From positions 1-64,000 of the forward strand of contig NZ_JABETO010000007.1 in assembly GCF_013055795.1 (NCBI RefSeq): a stretch of DNA of 64,000 bases. Direction: 5' to 3'. Below the pieces are notes generated by a model. The model worked only from the letters and a program-made list of their open reading frames with translations. It did no database searches and had not been told where the DNA came from. Shown here in pieces: positions 42,373-51,030 of this stretch. Both the position numbers and the translations under genes were made by a program. The DNA is from Streptomyces sp. I05A-00742 (GTDB lineage Bacteria > Actinomycetota > Actinomycetes > Streptomycetales > Streptomycetaceae). Every line of letters starts with the position of its first letter. Position 1 is the stretch's first letter.

Positions 42373-43766
42373 TCGAGCGCTTCCGCCGGCTGCCCCTCCG
42401 CTCCCGGCTCGCCCTGCTGACGGCCGCGGCCGTCGCCGTCGCCGTCGCCGTGGCGGCCGGAGCCTGCTGGATACTCACCAAGGAGCAGCTCGAAAAACAG
42501 CGGGACACCACGCTGACCAGCCAGAAGGTCGCCGACGACTATGTACGGAGCCTGCTGGACCACTGCGGCGCCCGCGTCCCCGACAAGCTCGTCTCCCCGT
42601 CCCCGTACACCATCCAGGCCGTCACCGCGGACGGCGCGGTCTGCACCCAGCTCGGCCGGTCCCCGATCCGCGTCGACGTCCAGGACTTCGCCGTCGCCAC
42701 CGGCCGGCGCACCGACGCCCTGCACAACGCCCGCGCCCAGGACGGCACCGAGATGCGCGTCGCCACCTCCCCGGTGGCCGGCGGGCTCGCCGTGATGATC
42801 GCCCAGCCCGTGAGCGACATCGACCGGCCCATGAACGCGCTCGCCATCGTCCTCGTCGTCACCGCCGGGATCGGCGTCCTCGGCGCCGCCGCCATCGGCC
42901 TCGTCGTCGCCCGCGCCGCCCTGCGCCCGGTCGACCAGCTCACCGGCGCCGTCGAACACATCGCCCGCACCGAGGACCTGGCCGTCCGCATCCCCGCCGA
43001 GGGCGAGGACGAGATCGCCCGCCTCTCCCGCTCCTTCAATTCCATGACGGCCGCCCTCGCCTCCTCCCGCGACCGCCAGCAGCAGCTCATCGCCGACGCG
43101 GGACACGAACTGCGCACCCCGCTCACCTCGCTGCGCACCAACATCGACCTGCTCGTCCGCAGCGAGGAGACCGGCCGCGCCATCCCGCCCGAGGACCGCA
43201 AGGCCCTCCTCGCCAGCGTCAAGGCCCAGATGACCGAACTCGCCGATCTCATCGGCGACCTCCAGGAGCTCTCCCGCCCCGACAGCGCCCCCGGCAGCAC
43301 CCCGGTGCAGGTCATCGGCCTCCACGAGGCCGCGGGCAAGGCGGTGGAACGCGCCCGGCTGCGCGCCACGGGCCTGACCGTGACCGCCGAGCTCGACCCC
43401 TGGTACGTCCGCGGCGAGGCACCCGCCCTGGAGCGGGCCGTCGTCAACCTCCTCGACAACGCGGTCAAGTTCAGCCCGCCCGGCGGCACGGTCGAGGTCC
43501 GGCTGTCCGGCGGTGAACTCACCGTCCGCGACCACGGCCCCGGCATCCCCGCCGACGAACTCCCCCACGTCTTCGACCGTTTCTGGCGCTCCCCCTCCGC
43601 CCGCGGCCTCCCCGGCAGCGGCCTCGGCCTCTCCATCGTCGCCCGCACCGTCCGCCGCTCCGGCGGCGAAGTCACCCTCCGCCCGGCGGAGGACGGCGGC
43701 ACCATCGCGAGCGTCCGGCTGCCGGGGGCGTCGGTGGAGCCGCCGGCGGGGATGCCGGGGGTGTGA
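42369..43766 (+). CDS. Sensor histidine kinase (MprB-like)
   Basis: A 465-residue membrane kinase. TM1 (about 13-36) and TM2 (about 158-182) bound an extracellular sensor of about 120 residues with two Cys. A HAMP domain (183-235) and the H-box [16 protein letters not shown] with His246 follow. The N, G1 and G2 boxes are [23 protein letters not shown] and [12 protein letters not shown]. It is the cognate kinase of the preceding regulator and probably senses envelope stress. Confidence 0.92.
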   Translation: MIERFRRLPLRSRLALLTAAAVAVAVAVAAGACWILTKEQLEKQRDTTLTSQKVADDYVRSLLDHCGARVPDKLVSPSPYTIQAVTADGAVCTQLGRSPIRVDVQDFAVATGRRTDALHNARAQDGTEMRVATSPVAGGLAVMIAQPVSDIDRPMNALAIVLVVTAGIGVLGAAAIGLVVARAALRPVDQLTGAVEHIARTEDLAVRIPAEGEDEIARLSRSFNSMTAALASSRDRQQQLIADAGHELRTPLTSLRTNIDLLVRSEETGRAIPPEDRKALLASVKAQMTELADLIGDLQELSRPDSAPGSTPVQVIGLHEAAGKAVERARLRATGLTVTAELDPWYVRGEAPALERAVVNLLDNAVKFSPPGGTVEVRLSGGELTVRDHGPGIPADELPHVFDRFWRSPSARGLPGSGLGLSIVARTVRRSGGEVTLRPAEDGGTIASVRLPGASVEPPAGMPGV

Positions 43767-43850
43767 GGGGGCGTCCCTGTGCGGAGAAAGCGCGCATGGG
43801 CCGGCGCCGGAAAGCGGCACGGCGCCTGCCACTCCGTAGCGGGACGGACC

Positions 43851-44393
43851 TCAGTCGTCGGCCGCGACGAGAAGCGTCAGGAGTCCCGCCGAGCGGTCGA
43901 TCAGGACGAACTCGTGGAAGTCGATCTGCACGCCGCCCCAGTCGTGGAAGGCGTCGTCGCCCAGGTCGGGCAGGTGATGCAGGCTGCTCGCGGCGGTGAC
44001 GCGGTCGAAGACCTCCCGCCGCAGGTCGGCCTCCAGGGTGTCCGGCACCTCCCCGAACTGGTCCGTCCACGTGCGGAGGACGCGTACGGCATCCTCCTCG
44101 CCGACGGGTTCGTACGCCTCGGGGGACACCCGGGCCAGCCAGTAGGGGCCGTGCCGGGTTCCCTGCGGGTCCACGCCGCCGCCGGCGTAGTCGTCGCGGA
44201 ACTGCTCGTGCCGGACGAGGGCGGCGAGGAGGGCGGCGTCGGTGGTGGCCGGGGCCGTCTGCGGAGGGAACCGCAGGTGCTTGATGTCGACCCACCGGCG
44301 GGCGTACGCGCTCGGCCTGCGGAACGGGTAGTCCGCGAAGTTGATGAAGGTGCTGTCCTGGTGGGCGAGTGACATGTCCACAATGTTCCACAT
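43851..44393 (-). CDS. Conserved hypothetical protein
   Basis: A 180-residue acidic soluble protein, start ATG 44393 or 44375. It has no signal, TM helix or recognised motif. Notable segments are FINFADYPFRRPSAYARRW, then LHHLPDLGDDAFHDWGGVQI near the C-terminus and a hydrophobic last strand FHEFVLIDRSAGLLTLLVA. It may be a Streptomyces accessory protein. It is divergent from the MMPL transporter, sharing a 125-bp region. Confidence 0.65.
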   Translation of the reverse strand: MWNIVDMSLAHQDSTFINFADYPFRRPSAYARRWVDIKHLRFPPQTAPATTDAALLAALVRHEQFRDDYAGGGVDPQGTRHGPYWLARVSPEAYEPVGEEDAVRVLRTWTDQFGEVPDTLEADLRREVFDRVTAASSLHHLPDLGDDAFHDWGGVQIDFHEFVLIDRSAGLLTLLVAADD

Positions 44394-44518
44394 GTCGGTC
44401 GACTCTCCGCGGCCGGGGCGAGGTCACTCGTTCACCGGCACCGGCGCGCTCTGCCGACGCGCGCGGCTTTTACTGTCCTTGGGGCTGGAGAAAGCCGATC
44501 GCTGGAAGGCGTGTGCCC

Positions 44519-46744
44519 GTGCCGGAGCCGAACGACGTGCCGTCCGCGCGGGGATGGCTGGGGCGCCTGGGGGAGTGGTGCGCCCGGCACTTCGTGATCG
44601 TCTTTGTGGTGTGGCTGGCGGCGCTGGGCGGGATGCAGGGGCTGGACAAGGCGTTCGGCGGGTCGTTCTCCGACAACTTCGACCTCCCCGGTACGCAGTC
44701 GGTGCGGGGGCTGGACGTGCTCAAGGAGCACGATCCGAAGACCGGCGGGACCAGCTCCCCGGTCGTCCTGCACGACGCCGCACGGCCCCTGGCCGATGTA
44801 TCCGCGCAGGTCAGCAGCACCGTCGCGGCCCTCCAGAAGCTGCCGCACGTGCTGGCCGCCGCCAACCCCCTCCTCGTACCGTCCACGCCGTCCAAGGGCG
44901 GGCAGACCACCGGTCCCGTGTCGGCCGACGGCCGGACGGCGTACATCACGGTGCGGTTCGACACCTCGCCGGTCCTCCTCGGCGAGGACACCGTACGGGG
45001 CGTCGACCGGGCGGTGACGCCGCTGCGCACGGCCGGTGTGCAGGTGGAGTACGGCGGGCCGCTGGGCGAGCTCGCCCGGCCGAAGCCGGACGACCGGCTC
45101 AGCGAAGCCATCGGATTCGGCGCGGCCGTGGTGGTCCTGCTGATCGGCTTCGGCAGCGTCCTCGCCGCGGTGGTGCCCCTGGTGGCCGCCCTCGCGGGCG
45201 TCGTCACCGGCCTGGCGTGGCTGGGCCTGCTGGCGGCCGCGTTCACCTTCTCCACCGTCTCGCCGACCCTGGCCACCATGATGGGCCTGGGCGTGGGCAT
45301 CGACTACGCCCTGTTCCTCCTCACCCGCCACCGGCAGAACGTCATGGACGGCATGGACGTCGCCGTCAGCGCGGGACGGTCGGTGGCCACCAACGGCCGG
45401 GCCGTCCTCGTCTCCGGCTGCACCGTCATCGTCGCCCTGGCCGGACTGTGGGCCTGCGGCATCCCCTTCGTCGGCAGGCTCGGCACCGCCGCGGGACTCA
45501 CCGTCGTCACCGGCGTCCTGGCCGCGCTCACCCTGGTCCCGGCCCTGCTCGGCCTGATCGGGCGGCGCGTCGACCGCTACCGCGTCCGCACCCCGGTCGC
45601 GGAGACCACCCCGCACCGCGAAGGCAAGGAGCGCGGGGGCTGGCACCGGTACGCCGGACGGCTGGCACGCCACCCCTGGCGCTTCCTCGTCGCCGGCGTC
45701 GCCGTCGTCGGCATCCTCGCCATCCCGCTCTTCTCCCTGCGCCTCGGGCACATCGGCGACGGCGCCGACCCCGTCAGCTTCACCGACCGCCGCGCCTTCG
45801 ACCTGATGTCGGCCGCCTTCGGCCCCGGCTCCAACGGACCGCTGACCGTCGTCGTCGACGGAACCGCCGTACCGCCCGCCGACTGGTCCGCCCTCGTCCG
45901 GCAGGTCGGCGGCGCCCTCGCCCACCTGCCCGGGGCGGCTGTCGTCGGCCCCTTGCAGACCTCGCCCGACGGCGATGTCCTCTCCGCCACCGTCATCCCC
46001 GCGGCCTCGCCCCAGGACGCCTCCACCACCGACCTGGTCAACCGGCTCAAGGACACCGTCCTGCCCCGGACCGTCGCCGGAACCGCCGCCCACTCCTACG
46101 TCACCGGTTTCACGGCGGTCCAGGTGGACTTCGCCGATCTCCTCTCCAGCCGCCTCCCGCTCATCATCGCGATCGTCGTCTGCCTCGCCTTCCTCCTCAT
46201 CCTGGCCGTCTTCCACGGCCTCCTGGTCGCCCTCAAGGCGGCCGCGCTCAACATCGTCTCGATCGGGGCCTCCTACGGCGTGGTCGTCGCCGTCTTCCAG
46301 TGGGGCTGGGGCGGCCCCGCCCTCGGCGTCCACGGCACCGTGCCCATCGAGAGCTACGTACCGATGATGATGTTCGCCATCGTCTTCGGCCTCAGCATGG
46401 ACTACGAGATCTTCCTGCTCTCCCGCGTCCAGGAGGCCTGGCTGCGCACGGGCGACTCCCAGGGCAGCGTCGCCTACGCCCTGGAGATCACCGCACGTGT
46501 GATCACGTGCGCCGCGCTCATCATGACCAGCGTCTTCGCCGCCTTCCTCATCAGCTCGAACGTCACCGTCAAGATGCTCGGCCTCGGCCTGGCCGTCAGC
46601 GTCCTCATCGACGCCACGGTCGTCCGCCTCGTCCTCGTCCCCGCGAGCATGACCCTGCTCGGCAGGAGCAACTGGTGGGCCCCGCGCTGGCTCGACCGGA
46701 TGCTGCCCCGCATCCGCACCGAGGGCCCGACTCCTGGGCAGTGA
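44519..46744 (+). CDS. MMPL-family RND transporter
   Basis: A 741-residue RND transporter with 12 TM helices in two halves. Each half has a large extracellular loop after its first helix. The first contains SDNFDLPGTQSVRGLDVLK. Conserved TM motifs are GLGVGIDYALFLLTRHR and VFGLSMDYEIFLLSRVQEA, with the buried Asp-Tyr pairs needed for proton relay. GTG 44519 is nine bases from GGAAGG; GTG 44513 is possible. It probably exports a lipid or secondary metabolite. Confidence 0.9.
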   Translation: MPEPNDVPSARGWLGRLGEWCARHFVIVFVVWLAALGGMQGLDKAFGGSFSDNFDLPGTQSVRGLDVLKEHDPKTGGTSSPVVLHDAARPLADVSAQVSSTVAALQKLPHVLAAANPLLVPSTPSKGGQTTGPVSADGRTAYITVRFDTSPVLLGEDTVRGVDRAVTPLRTAGVQVEYGGPLGELARPKPDDRLSEAIGFGAAVVVLLIGFGSVLAAVVPLVAALAGVVTGLAWLGLLAAAFTFSTVSPTLATMMGLGVGIDYALFLLTRHRQNVMDGMDVAVSAGRSVATNGRAVLVSGCTVIVALAGLWACGIPFVGRLGTAAGLTVVTGVLAALTLVPALLGLIGRRVDRYRVRTPVAETTPHREGKERGGWHRYAGRLARHPWRFLVAGVAVVGILAIPLFSLRLGHIGDGADPVSFTDRRAFDLMSAAFGPGSNGPLTVVVDGTAVPPADWSALVRQVGGALAHLPGAAVVGPLQTSPDGDVLSATVIPAASPQDASTTDLVNRLKDTVLPRTVAGTAAHSYVTGFTAVQVDFADLLSSRLPLIIAIVVCLAFLLILAVFHGLLVALKAAALNIVSIGASYGVVVAVFQWGWGGPALGVHGTVPIESYVPMMMFAIVFGLSMDYEIFLLSRVQEAWLRTGDSQGSVAYALEITARVITCAALIMTSVFAAFLISSNVTVKMLGLGLAVSVLIDATVVRLVLVPASMTLLGRSNWWAPRWLDRMLPRIRTEGPTPGQ

Positions 46745-46758
46745 GCGGTAGTTCGGTG

Positions 46759-47736
46759 TCAGTCGGCGGCCGGGCCGCGTACGAGGTCGGACGGATCCGT
46801 GTTGGCGCCGCACAGGACGACGGCGACCTTCTCGCCGGCCTCGGGACGGTACGCGGACAGCGCCGCGAACGCCGTGGCCCCGGCGTGCTCCACCGCGATC
46901 CGCCACTCGTCCCACAACTCCCGCCGCGCCCGGACGATTTCCGCGTCCGGTACGAGCACCGAGCGCACGTCGGACCCTTGGGCCGCGGCCAGGGCGAGCG
47001 GGGTCGCCCGTCGTGCGCCGAGCGCGTCGGCGGCGACCGAGTCCACGGTCACGTCGACCGGCCGTCCGGCGGCCAGCGCGGAGCGCAGCGCGCGGCTGTT
47101 CTCCGGTTCGGCGGCCACCGTACGGATGCCGTGCTCCCGGGCCGCCGTGGCGACCCCGGCGAACAGACCGCCACCTCCGGCCGCGACCATCACCGTGTCC
47201 AGGTCCGGCAGTTGGCCGTGGATCTCCTCCAGCAGGGTGCCGGCCCCGGCGGCGATCAGTGGATGGTCGTAGGCGTGCGAGGCGAGCGCGCCGGTCCTCG
47301 CGGCGAACTCCTCGCAGGCGGCCAGCGCCACGGCGTACTCCGTCCCGACGAGGCGCACGTCCGCCCCGTACGCCCGCAGCCCGGCCACCTTCACCGGCGG
47401 CGCGGTCTCCGGCACGAACACCGTGGCCCTCACGCCTTCCCGCCGCGCCGCCCAGGCGCAGGCCAGGCCCGCGTTGCCGCCGGAGGCGATGGTCACTCCG
47501 GCCTCGGGGAGGGTGCCGGCGTCCCGGTGCGCCCGGAGGAAGTTCTGCGCGCCGCGCGCCTTGAAGGAGCCGGTGTGCTGGAGGTACTCCAGGGCCAGCC
47601 AGAGCTGGCTGCCGTCCCCGGAGTCGGCCGCGACGTCGGCCGGGACGAGGGTGACCGGTCTGACGCGGCCGGCGATGCGGTCGGTGGCGGCTCGGACGTC
47701 GGTGTAGGTGAGGGCGGAGGCAGCCGGGTGGGACAC
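46759..47736 (-). CDS. Threonine/serine dehydratase-like PLP enzyme
   Basis: A 325-residue fold-type II PLP enzyme. The PLP Lys is in the motif LQHTGSFKARGA, the phosphate loop in VAAGGGGLFAGV, and IASGGNAGLACAWAARR marks the dehydratase group. GTG 47736 has AGGAG five bases upstream. No ACT regulatory domain is present. It would deaminate Thr or Ser, or a related hydroxy amino acid. It is divergent from a TetR gene across a perfect palindrome, so it is probably induced by a metabolite. It converges with the MMPL gene. Confidence 0.88.
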   Translation of the reverse strand: MSHPAASALTYTDVRAATDRIAGRVRPVTLVPADVAADSGDGSQLWLALEYLQHTGSFKARGAQNFLRAHRDAGTLPEAGVTIASGGNAGLACAWAARREGVRATVFVPETAPPVKVAGLRAYGADVRLVGTEYAVALAACEEFAARTGALASHAYDHPLIAAGAGTLLEEIHGQLPDLDTVMVAAGGGGLFAGVATAAREHGIRTVAAEPENSRALRSALAAGRPVDVTVDSVAADALGARRATPLALAAAQGSDVRSVLVPDAEIVRARRELWDEWRIAVEHAGATAFAALSAYRPEAGEKVAVVLCGANTDPSDLVRGPAAD

Positions 47737-47768
47737 GGGGGCTCCTGGTGGGAGGCGGGGGTGACGCG

Positions 47769-47789
47769 GTACGGTACGCCGTACCGTAC
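47769..47789. promoter_or_regulatory. Perfect 10-1-10 palindrome, TetR operator
   Basis: GTACGGTACG and CGTACCGTAC are exact inverted arms around a single C. The site lies in the 63-bp gap between the divergent dehydratase and TetR genes, within 35 bp of both start codons. Confidence 0.8.
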
Positions 47790-47799
47790 GCTGTCCCGT

Positions 47800-48459
47800 A
47801 TGCCCCGGCAATCCCCCTCCCTGGACCTCGCGACCCCGGACCACATCGCCGCCACGGCCCTGCGGCTCGTCGACCGGGAGGGCGCGGGCGCCCTCACCTT
47901 CCGGACCCTGGCAGCGGAACTTGGCATCTCTGTCGCCTCCCTCCAGCGCCGCTGCACGGACCTCGCCGGGCTCCTGGACCTGGTCACCGACCACCTCGCC
48001 GCCGAACTCCCCGACGTTCCCCCCGGCACCCCCTGGGCCGCCGCCACCGAACTCCGGTTCACCGCCCTGTACCGGCTGCTCGCCACCCACCCGGGACTGG
48101 TCACCCTGCGCGGCAGCCGACCCCTCCTCGGCCCGAAGCTGCTCGAACGCCTCGTCGAACCCCAGCTCGCCGACAGCCTGGCCGCCGGCCTCGCCCCCGA
48201 GGCCGCGATCGCCGCCTACCGGCGCATGTACCTGCTCACCCTCGGCAGCGCGGCTTTCGTCGACCACCGCGACCACAAGTCCGCCCAGGCGCAGACCCGT
48301 TCCGCCCTCGCCGCCCTCGACCCCGACACCTTCCCGGTGCTCACGGGCCACCTCGCGGCGATCGTCCCCGCCGTGACCGACCACGAGGTCTACTACGACG
48401 CCCTCCGCCAGCTCATCCGCGCCGCGGACCCGGCGGGGCCAGCCCCCGTCACGCGGTGA
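47800..48459 (+). CDS. TetR-family transcriptional regulator
   Basis: A 219-residue TetR protein from ATG 47800. HTH residues are about 10-55 (ATPDHIAATALRLVDREGAG, then TFRTLAAELGISVASLQRRC). The C-terminal domain is a TetR_C-type ligand-binding bundle. It is divergent from the dehydratase gene across the perfect palindrome. Its 3' end overlaps the convergent Nudix-like gene by 11 bp. A much longer overlapping frame in the same register is an artefact. Confidence 0.88.
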   Translation: MPRQSPSLDLATPDHIAATALRLVDREGAGALTFRTLAAELGISVASLQRRCTDLAGLLDLVTDHLAAELPDVPPGTPWAAATELRFTALYRLLATHPGLVTLRGSRPLLGPKLLERLVEPQLADSLAAGLAPEAAIAAYRRMYLLTLGSAAFVDHRDHKSAQAQTRSALAALDPDTFPVLTGHLAAIVPAVTDHEVYYDALRQLIRAADPAGPAPVTR

Positions 48460-48952
48460 CCGAGTACCGGGCCGCCCGCTCACCCGCGCACAGATAGCGA
48501 CAACCCGCTCCCACCGCCCCCAGCGCCGCCTCGACTCTCCGCCGCTCGTACGGCTCCACCTCCGCCGGCCAGCACGCCGGGTCCACGAACCCCCAGGCCA
48601 GCACCTCGTCCGTACCGTCGCCCGCGGTTCGGGGGAGGTTGACGCACGTCGCCTGCTCGGCGCTCAACCGGCCGCAGTCCACGACGAACTGGATGCTCTC
48701 GCCCTCCGGTCCACTGACCCGCGCGTCGTGGTCCACCGCCACCACGTGCCCGGGGTCGACCGGTACGCCGAGCATGCGGCGCGCGTGGTAGGTGGCGGCC
48801 CACAGCGCGGTCTCACCGGGGAGGGCCGGGCCTCCGGGCAGCACGCGGCGGGCGCGGCCGCCGGGGGAGGCGAGGGTGACGAGCAGGGGGTGACCGAGGT
48901 CGTTGGTGAGGAGGGCGTGGCCGAGGAGGCGGTGGCGAGGGGGGTTTGTCAT
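48449..48952 (-). CDS. Nudix-like protein with degenerate box
   Basis: A 167-residue protein from ATG 48952. It has the Nudix fold pattern: RLLGHALLTNDLGHPLLVTL, then the box region GGPALPGETALWAATYHARR and a later VDPACWPAEVEPYERRRV. The REUXEE catalytic part of the Nudix box is replaced by YHARRML, so hydrolase activity is doubtful. It may bind a nucleotide as a regulator instead. It converges with the TetR gene by an 11-bp overlap. Confidence 0.7.
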   Translation of the reverse strand: MTNPPRHRLLGHALLTNDLGHPLLVTLASPGGRARRVLPGGPALPGETALWAATYHARRMLGVPVDPGHVVAVDHDARVSGPEGESIQFVVDCGRLSAEQATCVNLPRTAGDGTDEVLAWGFVDPACWPAEVEPYERRRVEAALGAVGAGCRYLCAGERAARYSVTA

Positions 48953-48987
48953 GGGGGGTGCTCCCTTGGGTGGGTGAGCGGAGGCGG

Positions 48988-49063
48988 GCACCGAGGAGAA
49001 GTGGTGACGCGGGCAATCGCCCGCGGTGCGGATCCACTTGGGAGTTCCTCTTCGCCTCGGTGC
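48988..49063. repeat. Large imperfect inverted repeat
   Basis: GCACCGAGG (48988-48996) pairs with CCTCGGTGC (49055-49063), and inner GAAGTGG/CCACTT and GCGGGC/GCCCGC stems continue inward. It lies upstream of the Nudix-like gene on its strand and may form a leader structure or an old element end. The rest of the 48953-49181 gap holds only the two GTGCAAC repeats. Confidence 0.5.
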
Positions 49064-49101
49064 AGACGGAAGCTAGCGCCCTCGGCTCGTCAGTTACAAG
49101 A

Positions 49102-49124
49102 GTGCAACGTTGAACTCGTGCAAC
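49102..49124. promoter_or_regulatory. Two GTGCAAC repeats
   Basis: Direct copies at 49102-49108 and 49118-49124, 16 bp apart. The reverse complement GTTGCAC occurs twice on the other side of the XRE gene (50298 and 50321). They could be operators for that regulator. Confidence 0.45.
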
Positions 49125-49181
49125 GTGATCTGCTCAAACGCCACCCACCTGCGGAGATGGAGGGTCGGCAGGCTGCTGAGA

Positions 49182-49376
49182 TCACCCGATCGGGTGGCCG
49201 AGATCTGACGTCCTGGCATACAGGAGCAGTGCACCCAGTTGGTGTTGGCCGGTCGTGACGAGCGCCAGAGGGTCGTCACTCTCCCGTATGAGAATCCCGT
49301 CTCTGGATTGACTCAGCTCGACGCAGTCGTCGCTGTCCCCGGAGAATGAGGATTTCTGCCACTTCGGTTCCATCAT
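49182..49376 (-). CDS. DUF397 protein
   Basis: A 64-residue DUF397 protein with the family pattern WQKSSFSGDSDDCVELSQ, then GILIRESDDP. The ATG has GAGGA six bases upstream and lies 9 bp after the XRE gene. Such XRE-DUF397 pairs act as a regulator and its small antagonist or toxin-like partner (WhiJ/BldB or Scr1/Scr2 type) in Streptomyces. The C-terminal part (LALVTTGQHQLGALLLYART) varies between paralogues. It probably binds the upstream XRE protein. Confidence 0.85.
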   Translation of the reverse strand: MMEPKWQKSSFSGDSDDCVELSQSRDGILIRESDDPLALVTTGQHQLGALLLYARTSDLGHPIG

Positions 49377-49385
49377 GCCGTGTCC

Positions 49386-50237
49386 TCACAACTGCTCAAG
49401 AGTGTCGCGCACGAAGCGCAGCGACTCGGGTGGTGGTAGGGAAATGTCCAGGGCGCGGCGGAGAATGCTGCGGTATTTCTCCAAGTGCGCTTCTGTGTCC
49501 AGGAGGACGGATCCGTGGGCGGTGTCGAGCGAAATCGTGTCGAGCCTCGGGACGGGTCCGGACGCATAGGTGAGTGAGCTGTTGGCGCTGGGGAACGCGC
49601 CGGCGGCGAAGGGGATGACGCGTAGCGTGACACCGTCATGTCCGGCCATCTCGATCAGCCTTTCCAGTTGCCGCCGTTGCCCGTCCCTGCCCGGGAATGT
49701 CATGCGCAAGGCCGCTTCGTGGACGACGAAGGTGCACTGCTTCGCGGGACTCTGCTCGATCACTCGCTTCCGCTGCATCCGGTAGGTGACTCTGCGCTGG
49801 ACATCGATGGCGGACAGCTCCGGGACGGTCTGGCCGAAGACGGCACGCGCGTACTCCTCGGTCTGCAACAGGCCGGGAATGTAGACCACCTGGAAAGCGG
49901 TCAGCGCGATCGCGTGATGTTCGAGTTCTGCCAGATCGAGGGCGGTGGGCGAAATCGACTCCCGGTACTCCTCCCACCATCTCTTCCCGCGTTCTTCCGT
50001 CATGCGGACGAGGGCTTCGATGTACGCGGAATCCGGGCACGCGTAGATTCTCGCGAGCGCTCTCAGACGCTCCGCGCTGATCCCGATCCGCCCGGCCTCG
50101 ATATTGCTGATGCGCGTACGGTCGGCACCGAATTGCGCACCGGCGTCGGCGACGGTGATTCCGCAGTGCTCGCGCATCTTGCGCAGTTCCGTACCCAAGC
50201 GCCGCTGACGGCCCGTCGGCGCTGACCTGGGTGGCAT
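49386..50237 (-). CDS. XRE-DUF5753 transcriptional regulator
   Basis: A 283-residue regulator. The HTH_31/XRE domain is at about 12-70 (LGTELRKMREHCGITVADAG, then RTRISNIEAGRI). The C-terminal DUF5753 domain follows (YIPGLLQTEEYARAVFG, later YRSILRRALDISL). It is the WhiJ/Scr1 antitoxin-like type. It is followed by DUF397 and is divergent from an ATP-binding regulator. GTTGCAC motifs lie in its promoter region and are candidate operators. Confidence 0.9.
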   Translation of the reverse strand: MPPRSAPTGRQRRLGTELRKMREHCGITVADAGAQFGADRTRISNIEAGRIGISAERLRALARIYACPDSAYIEALVRMTEERGKRWWEEYRESISPTALDLAELEHHAIALTAFQVVYIPGLLQTEEYARAVFGQTVPELSAIDVQRRVTYRMQRKRVIEQSPAKQCTFVVHEAALRMTFPGRDGQRRQLERLIEMAGHDGVTLRVIPFAAGAFPSANSSLTYASGPVPRLDTISLDTAHGSVLLDTEAHLEKYRSILRRALDISLPPPESLRFVRDTLEQL

Positions 50238-50297
50238 ATCCGGTCCTCCCCTGATTCTTGCGCACAGTCTCCCGTGCGGTCTTCACGTCGTCCAGGT

Positions 50298-50327
50298 GTT
50301 GCACTCACACCCCTGCGCTAGTTGCAC
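50298..50327. promoter_or_regulatory. Two GTTGCAC repeats upstream of the XRE gene
   Basis: Direct copies at 50298-50304 and 50321-50327, 23 bp apart, between the divergent XRE and ATP-binding genes. They are the reverse complement of the pair at 49102-49124. Confidence 0.5.
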
Positions 50328-50491
50328 CCGTGCATCGACACGTCTACGGTCCTGCCTACACCGCGCCGCACCGCTCCGGGAAGACCCGAAGTGCAGCCAC
50401 CTATATGTCCGTTGAGGCATCCCGGGAGGTGGCCGAGCCACGGACAGGGGCGCAGGCGCATGCAATCGACCGACCGCTCGGAGGCAACCTC

Positions 50492-50974
50492 ATGAGTACG
50501 GCAACCCTCGACCACCCCCGCGCCACCGGCCCCTACCGGATAGTCGCCCCCGCCGACTTCACGACCGTGCACCTCGCCAGGGAGTTCACGGCATCCGTCC
50601 TGGTGGCCATGGGCCGCGCCGCGCTGGTCGACGACGCGTGCCTCTGCGCGGCGGAGCTCGTCACGAATGCCGTGCGGCACGCCAGGACGTTCCGCGTGAC
50701 GGTCGACGTCGCGTTCCGGCCGGGGCGGGTGGTTGTCGCGGTGGGGGACGAAGACCCATTCCGCCGGGCGCAAGAGGGCGGAAGCAGGCTGGAGTTGGTG
50801 CGCAGCGTCTGTGTGGCGCACGGAGTGAACCGCACCTGGAACCGGCCGCCGGGCAGTCGGGCGCTGATTGTCACGGGGAAGCGGGTGTGGTGCGAGCTGG
50901 ACGACGGGGGCGAAGCTGACGCGGAGAGACACCCGTTCGCCATGGAACGCTCGATCGAGCCAGGCGTCGAATGA
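50492..50974 (+). CDS. RsbW-like ATP-binding regulatory protein
   Basis: A 160-residue HATPase_c_2 protein of the anti-sigma/serine kinase type. The N box is DACLCAAELVTNAVRHAR, with the ATP-binding Asn, and the G1 region is VVVAVGDEDPFRRA. ATG 50492 has GGAGG seven bases upstream. Streptomyces carries dozens of such proteins beside XRE and DUF397 genes. It may act on an anti-anti-sigma factor or directly with the XRE protein. The partner is unknown. Confidence 0.85.
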   Translation: MSTATLDHPRATGPYRIVAPADFTTVHLAREFTASVLVAMGRAALVDDACLCAAELVTNAVRHARTFRVTVDVAFRPGRVVVAVGDEDPFRRAQEGGSRLELVRSVCVAHGVNRTWNRPPGSRALIVTGKRVWCELDDGGEADAERHPFAMERSIEPGVE

Positions 50975-51030
50975 GTGATCGCTCTCCGAATTCCGGACCT
51001 TCGGCCCCCGCCGGTTCATACCTTCAGCCC

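Noticed and set aside
44341..48459. 1372-codon open frame on the plus strand
   Set aside because: Only its last 219 codons (TetR) are real. The rest overlaps the MMPL and dehydratase genes in wrong frames and is Arg/Pro/Gly-rich.
46759..48459. Toxin-antitoxin or defence system around the PLP enzyme
   Set aside because: The dehydratase and TetR genes have clear metabolic and regulatory identities with a standard divergent layout.
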